64,000 nt of DNA, taken from contig NZ_FXYF01000001.1 in assembly GCF_900184945.1 (NCBI RefSeq), forward strand, positions 496,001 through 560,000, read 5' to 3'. The notes under the pieces are model-generated. The model made no database searches and was not told where the DNA came from. It was given only the letters and a program-made list of their open reading frames with translations. Source of the stretch: Antarctobacter aquimaris. Lineage in GTDB: Bacteria; Pseudomonadota; Alphaproteobacteria; Rhodobacterales; Rhodobacteraceae. Each line of letters begins with the position of its first letter. The stretch's first letter is position 1. The translations under genes were made by a program, and so were the position numbers. Below, piece after piece: positions 34,412 to 43,777 of this stretch.

Positions 34412-37174
34412 TTATTGGCCCAGGCGGTCAAGCAGGGCGGGGACGTGGACCTGGTCGGACTTGTAGTTGCCGGTCAGCACATGCATCACGAGGTTTACCC
34501 CGAACCGGTAGGCAATCTCGCGCTGGCGTTCGCCGGTAAAGCCGCTGCCCAGCTGTACCAGCGGGTTGCCCTGCTCATCCGTGGCCCAGGCGGCGGCCCA
34601 GTCGTTGCCGCCGATCACCACCGGCGTCACGTTGTCGTTGAGGTCGCGGAACGGCATGCCCTCGATCAGCTCGGCGTCCGGCGGCGCGGCCTCGACCCAG
34701 ACTTCGCGGCCGGCATAGCGGCCGGGGAAGTCCTGGAGCAGGTAGAAGGTGCGGGTCAGCACGTGGTCGGCGGGCACCGGCTCCAGCGGCGGGATGTCCA
34801 GCGGCGCGGCCAGGTCGCGCAGGCGGCGGCCGTTCGGCGTGGCGGTGCCAAAGCCTGCGATGTCGGCGTCGCGGGTGTCGAACACGATCATGCCGCCGGT
34901 GCGCATGTAGGTGTTCAGCTTGGCATAGGCCTCGCGCGAGGGGGTCGGCTGGCCCTGGGTGATCGGCCAGTAGAGCATCGGGTAAAAGGCCAGTTCGTCG
35001 GCCTCAAGGTCGACGCCGCGCGGCGCGCCCGGCTCTACCGAGGTGCGGAAGTAGAGCGTATCGGCCAGTCCGCGCAGACCGGCGCGCGACAGGTCATCCA
35101 CGGATTTGTCTCCGGTGATGACATAGGCCAGCGCGACCTCGGCGGTGGCCTCGATGGCGATGCGGTCCTCGGCGGTCTGGGCCTGGCCGTCCTGCGGCAG
35201 CAGCATCAGCGCCGCCAGGATCGCGGCGGCGGACACCGGCCCGCGCAGCCGCCCCGACAGCGCCAGCGAGGCGATCACGTCGGCCAGCAGCAGCGCGATG
35301 GCCCCGGCCAGAAGCCATCCGGCCAGCGGCTTTTCACGCGGCAGGCTGATGCCTTCGACGCGGATACGCTCGGGCCACGCGACCGGGGTCAGCACGGTGT
35401 CGGCGGTCACGACGTTGCGGGCCAGGCTGCGGTCCTCGCCCTGGTAGAGGCCGGGGCGCAGGTTGGGGCCCAGCGGTGCCTCGATCAGCGCGGGGCCGTC
35501 GACGCCGGGCAGGGTGCCTGCCTCGCGCGGGCGGCCAAAGGCATCGAGCACGCGGACCGGCTGCCAGACGGTGCCTTCCATGTCGGCGATCTCGGGCTGG
35601 GTGGTGGCGGAGGAGACGGCCAGCCGTTCGAGCATCTGCACGAAGAGACCCGACAGCGGCAGGCTCGACCATTCGGCATTGGCGGTGACGTGGACCAGCA
35701 CGACCTGCCCCTGGCCCACGGCCTTGCGGGTGACCAGCGGCGTGCCGTCGGTCAGCTGGGCGATCACGCGGGAGGCCAGCGTGGGGTCCGGCTGCGCCAT
35801 GACCTGGCTGTTGACGCTGACATCGGCGGGGATGGCGAGGCCGAAGAAGGGGCTGTCCTCATCGAAGGGGGCCAGCGCCTTGGGCTCGCCCCAGCTCATC
35901 GCGCCGCCCACGGTGCGGCCGCCGGCGCGCAGGCGCACCGGCATGAGCGGGTCTTCGCGGTCACGGCTGATGTCGGAGGCGGCGAGGCGCGGCCCGGCGA
36001 AACGCAGCAGCATCCCGCCCTTGTCGAGCCATTCCAGCACGGCCTCTTCCTCGGCCGCCGAAAGCGTGGCGACGTCGGCAAGGATGATCACGTCCGGGTT
36101 GGCGGGCAGGATGTCCAGCAGCGCGCCGTCCAGCAGGTCGGCGGTGGGGATCAGCGCCTTGTGCAGGTAGTGCAGGGGCGAGAGCAGCTCCAGCCCCTCG
36201 CGGTCGGTGCTGCCGGCGATCAGCGCGACCTCGCGGCGGCGCAGGCTGTCGTCGGGCAGGGTCACGGCGCCGGCGCTGCGCGCGCCCTCGATCTCGAACC
36301 GTTCGATGCGGGCGCGCAGCTCGGCCGGAAGGGCGATTTCCGAGGTCGCCTCGGTCATCCCCGCCTCGAAGGTCAGCGGCGTGCGGCTGAGCACGGCGGG
36401 GTTGCCGGCCGGGTCGCGGCCGTGGCCGGCAAGGGTCAGCTCGACCTGCGGGCCGTCGTTCAGGCGGCGGGCGGTCAGCAGCAGGTTGCCGTCGGAGACC
36501 TGCGCCGGTTCCAGCGCGTAGACCGTGTGCGGCGCCTCGAAGACCGTCACGCGGCCGCGTGCCTCCAATGCAGCCAGCAGCCCGGTCCGGCTGTCACGCG
36601 CCAGCCCGTCCGACATCCAGTAGCTGTCAAAGCCGGTCTCGGGCAGCAATTCGATGGCGCGGGCGACCGACTCGGCGCTGGGCTCCCAGGGTTCGGGCTG
36701 AATCCCGGTGAGGCGGGTGCGCAGGACATCGGCAGAAAGGAACTGCACGGCATTGGGATCGGTCAGCCTCAGCACCGCGACGGTGCGGGAATCGCGCCCC
36801 GCCTCGGACAGCAGCCCGTCCAGCGCGTTCATCCGCACGCGCCAGTCGGTGGCCGAGGCCCAGGAGGCATCCATCACCACCAGCAGCGGGCCGTTGCCGG
36901 CCGTTTCGGTCCGGTCGTCGGGGTTCAGGATCGGCCCGGCAAGGCCGATGATCACCGCCGCCACCGCCAGCAGGCGGATCAGCAGCAGCCACCAGGGCGT
37001 GCGGTCGGTGACCTGTTCCTCATCCTTGAGGCCCAGCAGCAGGACAACCCCGGGAAACAGCCGGCGGATCGGCGCGGGCGGCACGGCGCGCAGGATGATC
37101 CACAGGATGGGCAGGGCCAGAAGCCCCAGCAGCAGCCAGGGCGTCGTGAAACCGATCAGGCCGAAAAGCGTCAT
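34412..37174 (-). CDS. BatA-like / DUF4159 large membrane protein
   Basis: The 920-residue protein begins with the aerotolerance-regulator (BatA) N-terminal segment of two helices (GFTTPWLLLGLLALPILWII). A vWA-like domain follows (LLVVMDASWASATDW), then a long middle region. Helices at about 620-670 separate this from a C-terminal DUF4159 domain (LAYVITGDKSVDDLSRAGL, then GLADTLYFRTSVEPG). Its ATG overlaps the DUF58 stop by four bases and its stop is 12 bases from the next gene. It is the core membrane component of the MoxR system here. Confidence 0.82.
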   Translation of the reverse strand: MTLFGLIGFTTPWLLLGLLALPILWIILRAVPPAPIRRLFPGVVLLLGLKDEEQVTDRTPWWLLLIRLLAVAAVIIGLAGPILNPDDRTETAGNGPLLVVMDASWASATDWRVRMNALDGLLSEAGRDSRTVAVLRLTDPNAVQFLSADVLRTRLTGIQPEPWEPSAESVARAIELLPETGFDSYWMSDGLARDSRTGLLAALEARGRVTVFEAPHTVYALEPAQVSDGNLLLTARRLNDGPQVELTLAGHGRDPAGNPAVLSRTPLTFEAGMTEATSEIALPAELRARIERFEIEGARSAGAVTLPDDSLRRREVALIAGSTDREGLELLSPLHYLHKALIPTADLLDGALLDILPANPDVIILADVATLSAAEEEAVLEWLDKGGMLLRFAGPRLAASDISRDREDPLMPVRLRAGGRTVGGAMSWGEPKALAPFDEDSPFFGLAIPADVSVNSQVMAQPDPTLASRVIAQLTDGTPLVTRKAVGQGQVVLVHVTANAEWSSLPLSGLFVQMLERLAVSSATTQPEIADMEGTVWQPVRVLDAFGRPREAGTLPGVDGPALIEAPLGPNLRPGLYQGEDRSLARNVVTADTVLTPVAWPERIRVEGISLPREKPLAGWLLAGAIALLLADVIASLALSGRLRGPVSAAAILAALMLLPQDGQAQTAEDRIAIEATAEVALAYVITGDKSVDDLSRAGLRGLADTLYFRTSVEPGAPRGVDLEADELAFYPMLYWPITQGQPTPSREAYAKLNTYMRTGGMIVFDTRDADIAGFGTATPNGRRLRDLAAPLDIPPLEPVPADHVLTRTFYLLQDFPGRYAGREVWVEAAPPDAELIEGMPFRDLNDNVTPVVIGGNDWAAAWATDEQGNPLVQLGSGFTGERQREIAYRFGVNLVMHVLTGNYKSDQVHVPALLDRLGQ

Positions 37175-38049
37175 CCGTGGCTCCCGTCCAGCGCGCGATA
37201 GACCCAGAGAAGGGCGGACTGCGCGGTCTGGTCCGTGTGATGGGTGAAGTGCTGCCAGCTGGTCAGCCGGCAGATCGCGTCCAGCCGCGCCTTGCGCTCG
37301 GCCAGGCGCTGAAGATAGGTCGCACGCAGGTCGCCGGCCTTCAAGGTCTCATGGCGCAGGGTCTTGTTCACGCTTTCGAAGATGGTGCGCCCGTCGAAGG
37401 GAAACGCCTCTTCGGAGGGGTCGAGCACCTGCAGCAGCACGCCGCGCACGCCGCGGTCCGCCGCCTTGGTCAGCGCGGCCTCGACCGGAGCGATGTCGCC
37501 GAGGAAATCGGACACGAACAGCGCCTTGGCGTTGGGCAGCATGCCGCGCGCCTCGGGTTCGGCGTAGTCGTCCTCGCCGTCCTCGGCGAACAATTCGGCC
37601 AGCCGCAGGGTCTGGAGGTCGCCGCGCTGCGGCGGCAGGCGCCAGCCGGTCAGGCCCACACGTTCACCGCCCCGGATCAGCAGGATCGAGGCGGCCAGCG
37701 CCACCAGCCGCGCGCGGTCGGCCTTTGTCGGCAGGTTCTTGTGGCTGGAAAAGCGCATCGAGGCGCCGGGATCGACCCAGACCTGCACCGACTGCGCGAT
37801 CTGCCATTCGCGTTCGCGCACGTATTGCTCATCCCCGCGCGCCGAGCGGCGCCAGTCGATGGAACGGTAGGTGTCGCCCGCGCGCAGCGGGCGGTATTGC
37901 CAGAAATCGTCGCCCATGCCGGAGCGCCGCCGCCCGTGTTCGCCCAGCAGCATGGTCCCCGCCAGGTGTTCGGCCCGGGCAAGCAGGGCCGGAAAGCGGC
38001 TGGCCTCTTCCTGGGCGCGGGTGCGTAGCTGGGCGACGGTGGCGCTCAC
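37171..38049 (-). CDS. DUF58 family protein
   Basis: The 292-residue soluble protein has the DUF58 signature GDDFWQYRPLRAGDTYRSID near residue 46 and a degenerate vWA fold (VWVDPGASMRFSSH, ALFVSDFLGDIAPVEAAL). DUF58 proteins are found beside MoxR ATPases and are presumed adaptors between the ATPase and its membrane partners. It overlaps both the moxR stop and the DUF4159 start by four bases. Confidence 0.87.
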   Translation of the reverse strand: MSATVAQLRTRAQEEASRFPALLARAEHLAGTMLLGEHGRRRSGMGDDFWQYRPLRAGDTYRSIDWRRSARGDEQYVREREWQIAQSVQVWVDPGASMRFSSHKNLPTKADRARLVALAASILLIRGGERVGLTGWRLPPQRGDLQTLRLAELFAEDGEDDYAEPEARGMLPNAKALFVSDFLGDIAPVEAALTKAADRGVRGVLLQVLDPSEEAFPFDGRTIFESVNKTLRHETLKAGDLRATYLQRLAERKARLDAICRLTSWQHFTHHTDQTAQSALLWVYRALDGSHG

Positions 38050-39065
38050 GCTGCGGCCTCGGTCCGGCGCAGGCCGGCCGCGACCTCGTCGATGAGCTGG
38101 CCCAGGGATTCGCCCCGGGCGCGGGCCGAGAAGGACAGCGCCATGCGGTGCACCAACACCGGCTTGGCCATGTCCAGCACGTCCTCGGGCGCGGGGGCCA
38201 GGCGCCCCTGCAACAGCGCGCGGGCGCGCACCGTCAGCATCAGCGCCTGAGCCGCGCGCGGGCCGGGGCCCCAGGCGACCAGTTCGCGCACCCGTTCGGG
38301 TGAGGTCGGATCGTCGGGGCGGAAGGCGCGCACCAGGTCAAGGATCATCTCGACCACCGCGTCGCCCACCGGCATCCGCCGCAACAGGTGCTGGGCGGCG
38401 ATCAGCTCGGCCGCGGTGAACACGCCATGCGCCTGCGCCTCTTCGGTGCCGGTGGTGGCCAGCAGGATGTCCTTTTCGGTCTTGCGGTCGGGGTAGGCCA
38501 CGTCGATCTGCACCAGGAAACGGTCAAGCTGCGCCTCGGGCAGCGGATAGGTGCCCTCCTGTTCGATCGGGTTCTGGGTGGCCAGCACATGGAACGGCAG
38601 GTCCAGCGTGCGGGTCTGACCGGCGACGGTGACCTGCTTTTCCTGCATCGCCTGCAACAGCGCCGACTGCGTCCGGGGCGAGGCGCGGTTGATCTCGTCC
38701 GCCATCAAGAGCTGGCAGAAGATCGGGCCCTCGATGAACTTGAAGGCGCGTTCGCCGCTGAGGCCGGTTTCCAGCACCTCACTGCCCAGGATGTCGGCGG
38801 GCATCAGGTCCGGCGTGAACTGCACGCGGTTGCCGTTCAGGCCCATGACGGTGGACAGCGTTTCCACCAGCCGCGTCTTGCCCAGGCCCGGCAGGCCGAT
38901 CAGCAGCGCGTGCCCGCCGCACAGCAGGGCCGACAGCGTGAGATCGACGACACGCTCCTGCCCGATGAAGCGGGCGGTGATCGACCGCTTGGCCTCGGCC
39001 AGCTTGTCTTCCAGCGCCTCGATCTCGGCGACCAGGTCCTCGGTCGTACCCGCCTGAACGGCCAT
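38046..39065 (-). CDS. MoxR-family AAA+ ATPase
   Basis: The 339-residue protein has Walker A (LLIGLPGLGKTRLVE, about 55-69), Walker B (CQLLMADEINRASPRTQSAL), the sensor region VLATQNPIEQEGTYPLPEAQ and a C-terminal AAA lid. MoxR ATPases remodel target proteins, often helping insert metal cofactors or respond to stress. It is the first gene of the four-gene operon and is divergent from DUF1285, with 57 bases between the starts. Confidence 0.93.
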   Translation of the reverse strand: MAVQAGTTEDLVAEIEALEDKLAEAKRSITARFIGQERVVDLTLSALLCGGHALLIGLPGLGKTRLVETLSTVMGLNGNRVQFTPDLMPADILGSEVLETGLSGERAFKFIEGPIFCQLLMADEINRASPRTQSALLQAMQEKQVTVAGQTRTLDLPFHVLATQNPIEQEGTYPLPEAQLDRFLVQIDVAYPDRKTEKDILLATTGTEEAQAHGVFTAAELIAAQHLLRRMPVGDAVVEMILDLVRAFRPDDPTSPERVRELVAWGPGPRAAQALMLTVRARALLQGRLAPAPEDVLDMAKPVLVHRMALSFSARARGESLGQLIDEVAAGLRRTEAAA

Positions 39066-39122
39066 GTCGTCTCTCCATTGAATGCTATGTTACACGATGT
39101 TTATGTATCGTCTTGCATCGGG

Positions 39123-39716
39123 ATGGCAAAAACAATGAGCGGACAAAATATCGTGACACCTTCGGCCGAGGGCATTGCCGCTTCGGCGCGGGCGGCAAAG
39201 CGCTCAAAGGGGCCGCCGCCGGTTCACCTGTGGAATCCGCCCTTTTGCGGCGATCTGGACATGCGGATCGCGCGGGACGGGACCTGGTTCTACCTCGGCA
39301 CGCCGATCGGCAGGTTCGAGCTGGTGCGGCTGTTCTCGTCGATCATTCGCAAGGACGGCGATGCCTATTTTCTGGTCACTCCGGTCGAAAAGGTCGGAAT
39401 CACCGTCGACGACGCGCCCTTCGTGGCGGTGGATTTCGCAGCGGAGGGCGCGGGTGAGTCGCAGGTGCTGACCTTCGAGACCCATGTCGGCGACCGCGCC
39501 GTGGCCGGGCCGGACCATCCGATCCGCGTCGAACGCGACCCCGAGACCGGCGAGCCGTCGCCCTACGTCCTGATCCGCGCCAACCTGGAGGCGCTGATCG
39601 ACCGCAAGAGCTTTTACCGGCTGGTCGAGCGCGGCGCGCATCACGATGGCTGGTTCGGGGTCTGGTCCTCGGGGCAGTTCTTTCCGATCATCCCGTCGGA
39701 TCAGCTGCCCGACTGA
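39123..39716 (+). CDS. DUF1285 family protein
   Basis: The 197-residue protein contains the DUF1285 core: PPVHLWNPPFCGDLDMRIAR, then DGTWFYLGTPIGRFELVRLF and a C-terminal beta region ending FGVWSSGQFFPI. It is soluble and of unknown function. ATG 39123 or 39135 could be the start. It is divergent from moxR, and its end overlaps the end of the Hint gene on the other strand by 16 bases. Confidence 0.85.
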   Translation: MAKTMSGQNIVTPSAEGIAASARAAKRSKGPPPVHLWNPPFCGDLDMRIARDGTWFYLGTPIGRFELVRLFSSIIRKDGDAYFLVTPVEKVGITVDDAPFVAVDFAAEGAGESQVLTFETHVGDRAVAGPDHPIRVERDPETGEPSPYVLIRANLEALIDRKSFYRLVERGAHHDGWFGVWSSGQFFPIIPSDQLPD

Positions 39717-41143
39717 GCGATCAGGACCGCCGCCGCCGCGCGCGCGGCCGCCGCTCCGTGCAGCGGTGCGGGCACCGCCGGCCAGGCTGGCAAAGCCGCA
39801 TCGTGCGGAACCGTCTGGATCGGCTTTGCCGTCTTGCGGTGCCATTTCAACAGCTCGTGCAGGTCCGATTTCCGTTGCACGATCCGCCGCGCCGGGGCCG
39901 GCAGGCCGGGCTGTCCGTGCAGCGCCTGCTGGATTTCCTCGCGCATCCAGTCGGCGGCGACGCCAAGATAGCGCTGCGTGACCAGCAGGCTTTCGGTGGC
40001 GGCGTGTTCGGCCAGCAGGATTTCGTGCCGCGCGAACAGCAGGTGGTAGTAGCGCGCGCCGTCGCGGGCCGGTTCGCGGCGGATGCCGGGCAGCGGGAGC
40101 AGCTTTTTCGCGGGCACGAGGATCTCGGCCACGCCGAACAGCCGCATCGCGATGTCCGAGGCGACCAGGATCCGGTGCTGCGGCGAAACGATCAGGTCGC
40201 GCTGCGGGATGCCGGGGCCCAGCGCGCCGGCGGTGATCCGGATCGGCCGCAACCTGTGCTCGCGGCGCAGCACCTCTGCCGCCACCTCCTCGACCCCGGT
40301 CCAGAGCAGCGGGACAAGCCCGTGGTCGCGGCTGTGCACCGCCATGCCCGGGCGCAGCAGTTCGACCGGCGTCCAGCCCGTGGCGGTGGCGATCCGGGTG
40401 CCGCGGGCAAAGCAGATCACCTCGTGATTTTCGACGTTCGTGGCGTTCAGGTTGCCGGTCTGCGTGGTCAGCGTGTCGTCGCCGCTGCCGCCGTCCACCG
40501 TGGTGATCCGGGACTGCGAGCCGATCCAGATGCTGTCGTTTCCGCTGCCGCCGACGATTTTCTGACCGGTCGCGTGGTCGTCCAGGGTGATCTTGTCGTG
40601 GCCGCCTTCGGCGTCGATCTCGCCGAACCGGGCGCCCTTGCCGAACTTGATGGTGTCGTTGCCCGCGCCGCCCTTGAGCTTGCTGGCGGTGAAGTCGGCG
40701 TTGTCACCGGCAACAAAGGAATCGTTGCCGCCCAGCAGGTTCCAGTCGCCGGTGGCCTTGAAATTGTCGCCCAGCCGGATGGTGTCGCCATACTGCGAGC
40801 CGTCGAATTTGCCCATGGTCACGCCGTTGCCCGCAACCAGCGTGACCGGGTTGGAGTTGGACGCGAAAAAATCGACATGCGACATGTTCACATTGTCGGC
40901 GACGACAACCTTGGGCGTCAAACCGTTGCCGACGTTGATCTGGAAATGGTTGGCGTTGCTGTCGTTGACCTGGATGGTGAATTTCGGCGGTGTGCTGTTC
41001 GTGGAACTGAAATTGACGTTCGAATTCGCGCCCGACGAGATGATGAAGACATCGCCCTCGGCCGGGTTGATCGTCGTTCCGGCGCGGATCTCGCCGGGGC
41101 CGAGAACCTGCTTGGTGGCGCTGACGATGGTATAGGTGGCCAT
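39701..41143 (-). CDS. RTX-repeat protein with C-terminal Hint domain
   Basis: The 480-residue protein has an N-terminal beta-rich region with RTX-type calcium-binding repeats (LKGGAGNDTIKFG, VGGSGNDSIWIG, DGGSGDDTLTTQ) at about 155-235. The Hint_2 domain from about residue 243 follows (VICFARGTRIATATGWTPVE, then DLIVSPQHRILV). Hint domains cut a peptide bond at their first cysteine, here in EVICFARG. In Rhodobacteraceae such proteins are common and often exported by type I systems, but their role is unknown. There is no secretion ATPase nearby. The ATG at 41143 begins MATYTIVSATKQ. Confidence 0.85.
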   Translation of the reverse strand: MATYTIVSATKQVLGPGEIRAGTTINPAEGDVFIISSGANSNVNFSSTNSTPPKFTIQVNDSNANHFQINVGNGLTPKVVVADNVNMSHVDFFASNSNPVTLVAGNGVTMGKFDGSQYGDTIRLGDNFKATGDWNLLGGNDSFVAGDNADFTASKLKGGAGNDTIKFGKGARFGEIDAEGGHDKITLDDHATGQKIVGGSGNDSIWIGSQSRITTVDGGSGDDTLTTQTGNLNATNVENHEVICFARGTRIATATGWTPVELLRPGMAVHSRDHGLVPLLWTGVEEVAAEVLRREHRLRPIRITAGALGPGIPQRDLIVSPQHRILVASDIAMRLFGVAEILVPAKKLLPLPGIRREPARDGARYYHLLFARHEILLAEHAATESLLVTQRYLGVAADWMREEIQQALHGQPGLPAPARRIVQRKSDLHELLKWHRKTAKPIQTVPHDAALPAWPAVPAPLHGAAAARAAAAVLIAQSGS

Positions 41144-41259
41144 GGGGTGCCCTTCGCGTTCCGATTGCCGCAAAGGTCGGACCTGTGGCGGCGCATGTGG
41201 CCGCAGATTGCCCCGGGAGGGGTGAATATTCCGGAAAGACCCGTGCGGGGCCGCGCGCC

Positions 41260-42174
41260 TCAGCCGCGCTGCGCCGCCAGCACCCCCAGCGCCACGACAA
41301 AGGCGCCCGCCGCCGCCTGCCAGTCCCAGCCGCCGCCCAGCGCCAGCAGGATCAGCATCACGTAGAATGGTGCGAGGTTGATGTGGAACGAGGTCAGCGC
41401 CACCCCCATCTTGCCCACCGCGGCCAGGAACAGCACCTGGCTCAGCGCCATGCCGGCAAAGGCGTAGATCGCCAGCAGGCCCAGCTGGTCCATGTCGATC
41501 GGCGCCGAGGGCGCCAGCGACCAGCCCAGCGTTTCCGCCCCCAGGGTCACCGCCGCCATGGCGACAAAGCCGCCGGCAAAGGTCACCGTGGCGCGGCCCA
41601 AGGGCGTCAGCAGCGGAAAGTCCCGCACCGCCAGCAGGCTGCCCCAGCTGAACAGGAAACACGACCCGATCGCCGCCAGCGCGCCCAGGCCCAGCGCCAC
41701 GCCGCCGCCGCCGGTGGCGATGACGCCGCCCGCCAGCGTCGCCACCAGCCCCAGCGCAAAGCCGCGCGACAGCCTGCGCCCCTGCCAGATCATCTCGACG
41801 ATGACGGCGGCTACCGGGCAGGCCGAGGCGATGATCGCCACGGTGACCGCATCGGTCAGCGACTGCGCCACTACCAGCAGCCAGGTGCCCAGGCCAAAGG
41901 CCAGCCCGCCCACCAGCAGGCCACGGCCCCAGCGCGCGGTGATCACGGCGCGCGGCCCGTCGAGCAGGATCCAGAGCGGCATCAGCATCAGCAGCGCCAT
42001 GCCCAGCCGCGCGGTGATCAGCGCCGTGGGCGACCAGGTGTCCAGCAGGATGTCGGCCGCGGGAAAGCCCGCCGACCACGCCAGCATCGAGGCCACGGCA
42101 AAGGCATTGCCGGTGGCCAGCGTCTTGCGCGCGCCCAGGTCGGGCGACAGCATCGGTTCGGGCGCCTGGGTCAC
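41260..42174 (-). CDS. EamA/DMT-family transporter
   Basis: The 304-residue membrane protein has ten helices in two EamA repeats, for example ALITARLGMALLMLMPLWIL in the first and GLLAIYAFAGMALSQVLFLA in the second. The drug/metabolite transporter superfamily exports amino acids, sugars or other metabolites. The substrate is unknown. It is a single gene, 116 bases upstream of the Hint gene on the same strand. Bases 42175-42427 upstream hold no other gene. Confidence 0.87.
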   Translation of the reverse strand: MTQAPEPMLSPDLGARKTLATGNAFAVASMLAWSAGFPAADILLDTWSPTALITARLGMALLMLMPLWILLDGPRAVITARWGRGLLVGGLAFGLGTWLLVVAQSLTDAVTVAIIASACPVAAVIVEMIWQGRRLSRGFALGLVATLAGGVIATGGGGVALGLGALAAIGSCFLFSWGSLLAVRDFPLLTPLGRATVTFAGGFVAMAAVTLGAETLGWSLAPSAPIDMDQLGLLAIYAFAGMALSQVLFLAAVGKMGVALTSFHINLAPFYVMLILLALGGGWDWQAAAGAFVVALGVLAAQRG

Positions 42175-42427
42175 CGGCGTCCTCCTGCATGGATCGAGGT
42201 CTAAAGGGCCGCGCGGGGCTGTGAAATCGCCCGCGCGGTCCGCCAGCGATGGGCCGGGTCACGCGCGCCGTCTTGCCCGTTTTCGACAGCGTGTCGCGAA
42301 CGGACCGGGCGGGCGGTGATTTTTCCGTGCAATTGCGCGGTTTTGTGGCGCGCCGTCGACAGGGGCTTTCCCCGCGCGGCGCGGCGTGGCACCCAAGACC
42401 CCGGAGCGATCAACCGGAGGGGGACGC

Positions 42428-42817
42428 ATGAAACGGGTCAAGGACATGGTGGCCGAGGCCAACGAACTGGTCGCGCACGCGCCGGCGGCGGACCTGCTGG
42501 CGCAACACGGGACCGAGGGCGTGACCTTTGTCGACCTGCGCGACCCGCGCGAACTGGACCGCGACGGGATGATCCCCGGCGCGTTTCACTGCCCGCGCGG
42601 CATGCTGGAATTCTGGATCGACCCGGACAGCCCCTATGCCAAGGAGGTCTTTCAGTCCGGCAACCGGTTCGTGTTCTACTGCGCGTCGGGCTGGCGCTCG
42701 GCCCTCTCGGCGCGGGTGGCGCAGGAGATGGGGCTGGAAAACGTCGCGCACATCCGCGACGGGTTCACCGGCTGGAAGGCGGCGGGCGGGCCGGTGGCCG
42801 AACGCAAGCCGCGCTGA
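42428..42817 (+). CDS. Rhodanese-like sulfurtransferase
   Basis: The 129-residue single-domain rhodanese has FVDLRDPRELDRDGMIPGAF near residue 38 and the active-site loop YCASGWRS, whose cysteine would carry the persulfide. The closing HIRDGFTGWKAAGGPV is typical. GGAGGGG lies a few bases before the ATG. It probably moves sulfur in the cytoplasm; the partner is not evident. Confidence 0.9.
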   Translation: MKRVKDMVAEANELVAHAPAADLLAQHGTEGVTFVDLRDPRELDRDGMIPGAFHCPRGMLEFWIDPDSPYAKEVFQSGNRFVFYCASGWRSALSARVAQEMGLENVAHIRDGFTGWKAAGGPVAERKPR

Positions 42818-42821
42818 GGCG

Positions 42822-43640
42822 TCAGTCGCCCAGCTTGGCGTGGACCTCGGCCAGGTCGATCTCGCCGATCGGCAGCTTGTTGGCGGGGTTGTCGAAGTCG
42901 TATTTGAACAGCTCGAAATCCCGGCCGTAGATCTCTTTCATCAGGTGCATCGACAGGTCGTCGAAATAATCCTCGACCGGGTGGGCGCGGCTGGGCCCGT
43001 GACCTTCGGATTCGTTGAAGCGCGGGATCGTGGCCAGGTCCACCGGGTGCGGCGTGGTGATGCTGTCCAGCACCTGCTGCATGCCCTCGTTGAACTTTTC
43101 CGTCCAGAAGATGCCGTTGTAGCGCCCGCCGTTGACGATGAAGGTCGAGACATGGCCCGACATGGCCGACCAGTGAATGTCCGGTTCCATCGGGCGGCGC
43201 CAGCGGATGGTGTCGCGGGCGAACAGCAAAAAACGGCGAAAGCTGCGGACCTGGTCGAATTCGAACCCGTTTTCGGGGTCGCCCACCTCGATCCCGTATT
43301 TCTGCATCAGCAGCGGCACGAGGTTGCCGCGATAGCGCTTGCCATTGCGCTGGATGCCGCAGATCTTGTCGAAAAAGCTGGACAGGACGCGCGTGTAGGG
43401 GTTGCGCACGCAGGTGAAGGCATAGGCCGAGCGTGTCTTGATGTTGGCGCGGATCAGCTGCTGGCTGTCCTCCTGCGCCCATTTGTGCAGCCCGGTCTTG
43501 GCGTCGTGGATGTCGCCGTCAAAGAACGTGCCGTGGTCGGAGTAGTAGAGGATCTGGCCGATGGTCGAACAGGCGCATTTCGGCACCACGCGGTACACGA
43601 CGCTTTCGCTTTCGGTCATCCAGGTGCCCGGAAATCCCAT
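42822..43640 (-). CDS. Sulfotransferase family 2 protein
   Basis: The 272-residue protein has the PAPS-binding signatures of carbohydrate sulfotransferases: a 5'-phosphosulfate loop VVPKCACSTIGQIL near residue 18 and a 3'-phosphate motif CVRNPYTRVLSSFFDKI near 78. It would transfer sulfate from PAPS to a glycan. It is divergent from the GT14 gene, with 137 AT-richer bases between them, and the two may modify the same surface polysaccharide. ATG 43619 is an alternative start. Confidence 0.8.
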   Translation of the reverse strand: MGFPGTWMTESESVVYRVVPKCACSTIGQILYYSDHGTFFDGDIHDAKTGLHKWAQEDSQQLIRANIKTRSAYAFTCVRNPYTRVLSSFFDKICGIQRNGKRYRGNLVPLLMQKYGIEVGDPENGFEFDQVRSFRRFLLFARDTIRWRRPMEPDIHWSAMSGHVSTFIVNGGRYNGIFWTEKFNEGMQQVLDSITTPHPVDLATIPRFNESEGHGPSRAHPVEDYFDDLSMHLMKEIYGRDFELFKYDFDNPANKLPIGEIDLAEVHAKLGD

Positions 43641-43777
43641 CTCTCATGTCCCTCGTCACGTGTTCCCGGCGCGATTCCCCGGCGCGGGAAAGTTCCCGCC
43701 AAAGCAGGTTTATTCAACCAGAATTTATCTCTATCAACATAAACAATCAGGCGAAAATGGGGCGAACGGTTTCCTGA

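Noticed and set aside
33542-37201. A 1219-codon open frame on the plus strand opposite the MoxR operon
   Set aside because: Same reasons: low-complexity translation, antisense to overlapping genes with clear motifs.
39701-42262. Hint protein extended to 853 residues by reading upstream of 41143
   Set aside because: The added part is antisense-like Arg/Gly-rich sequence overlapping the EamA gene on the same strand in another frame; MATYTIV at 41143 is the natural start.
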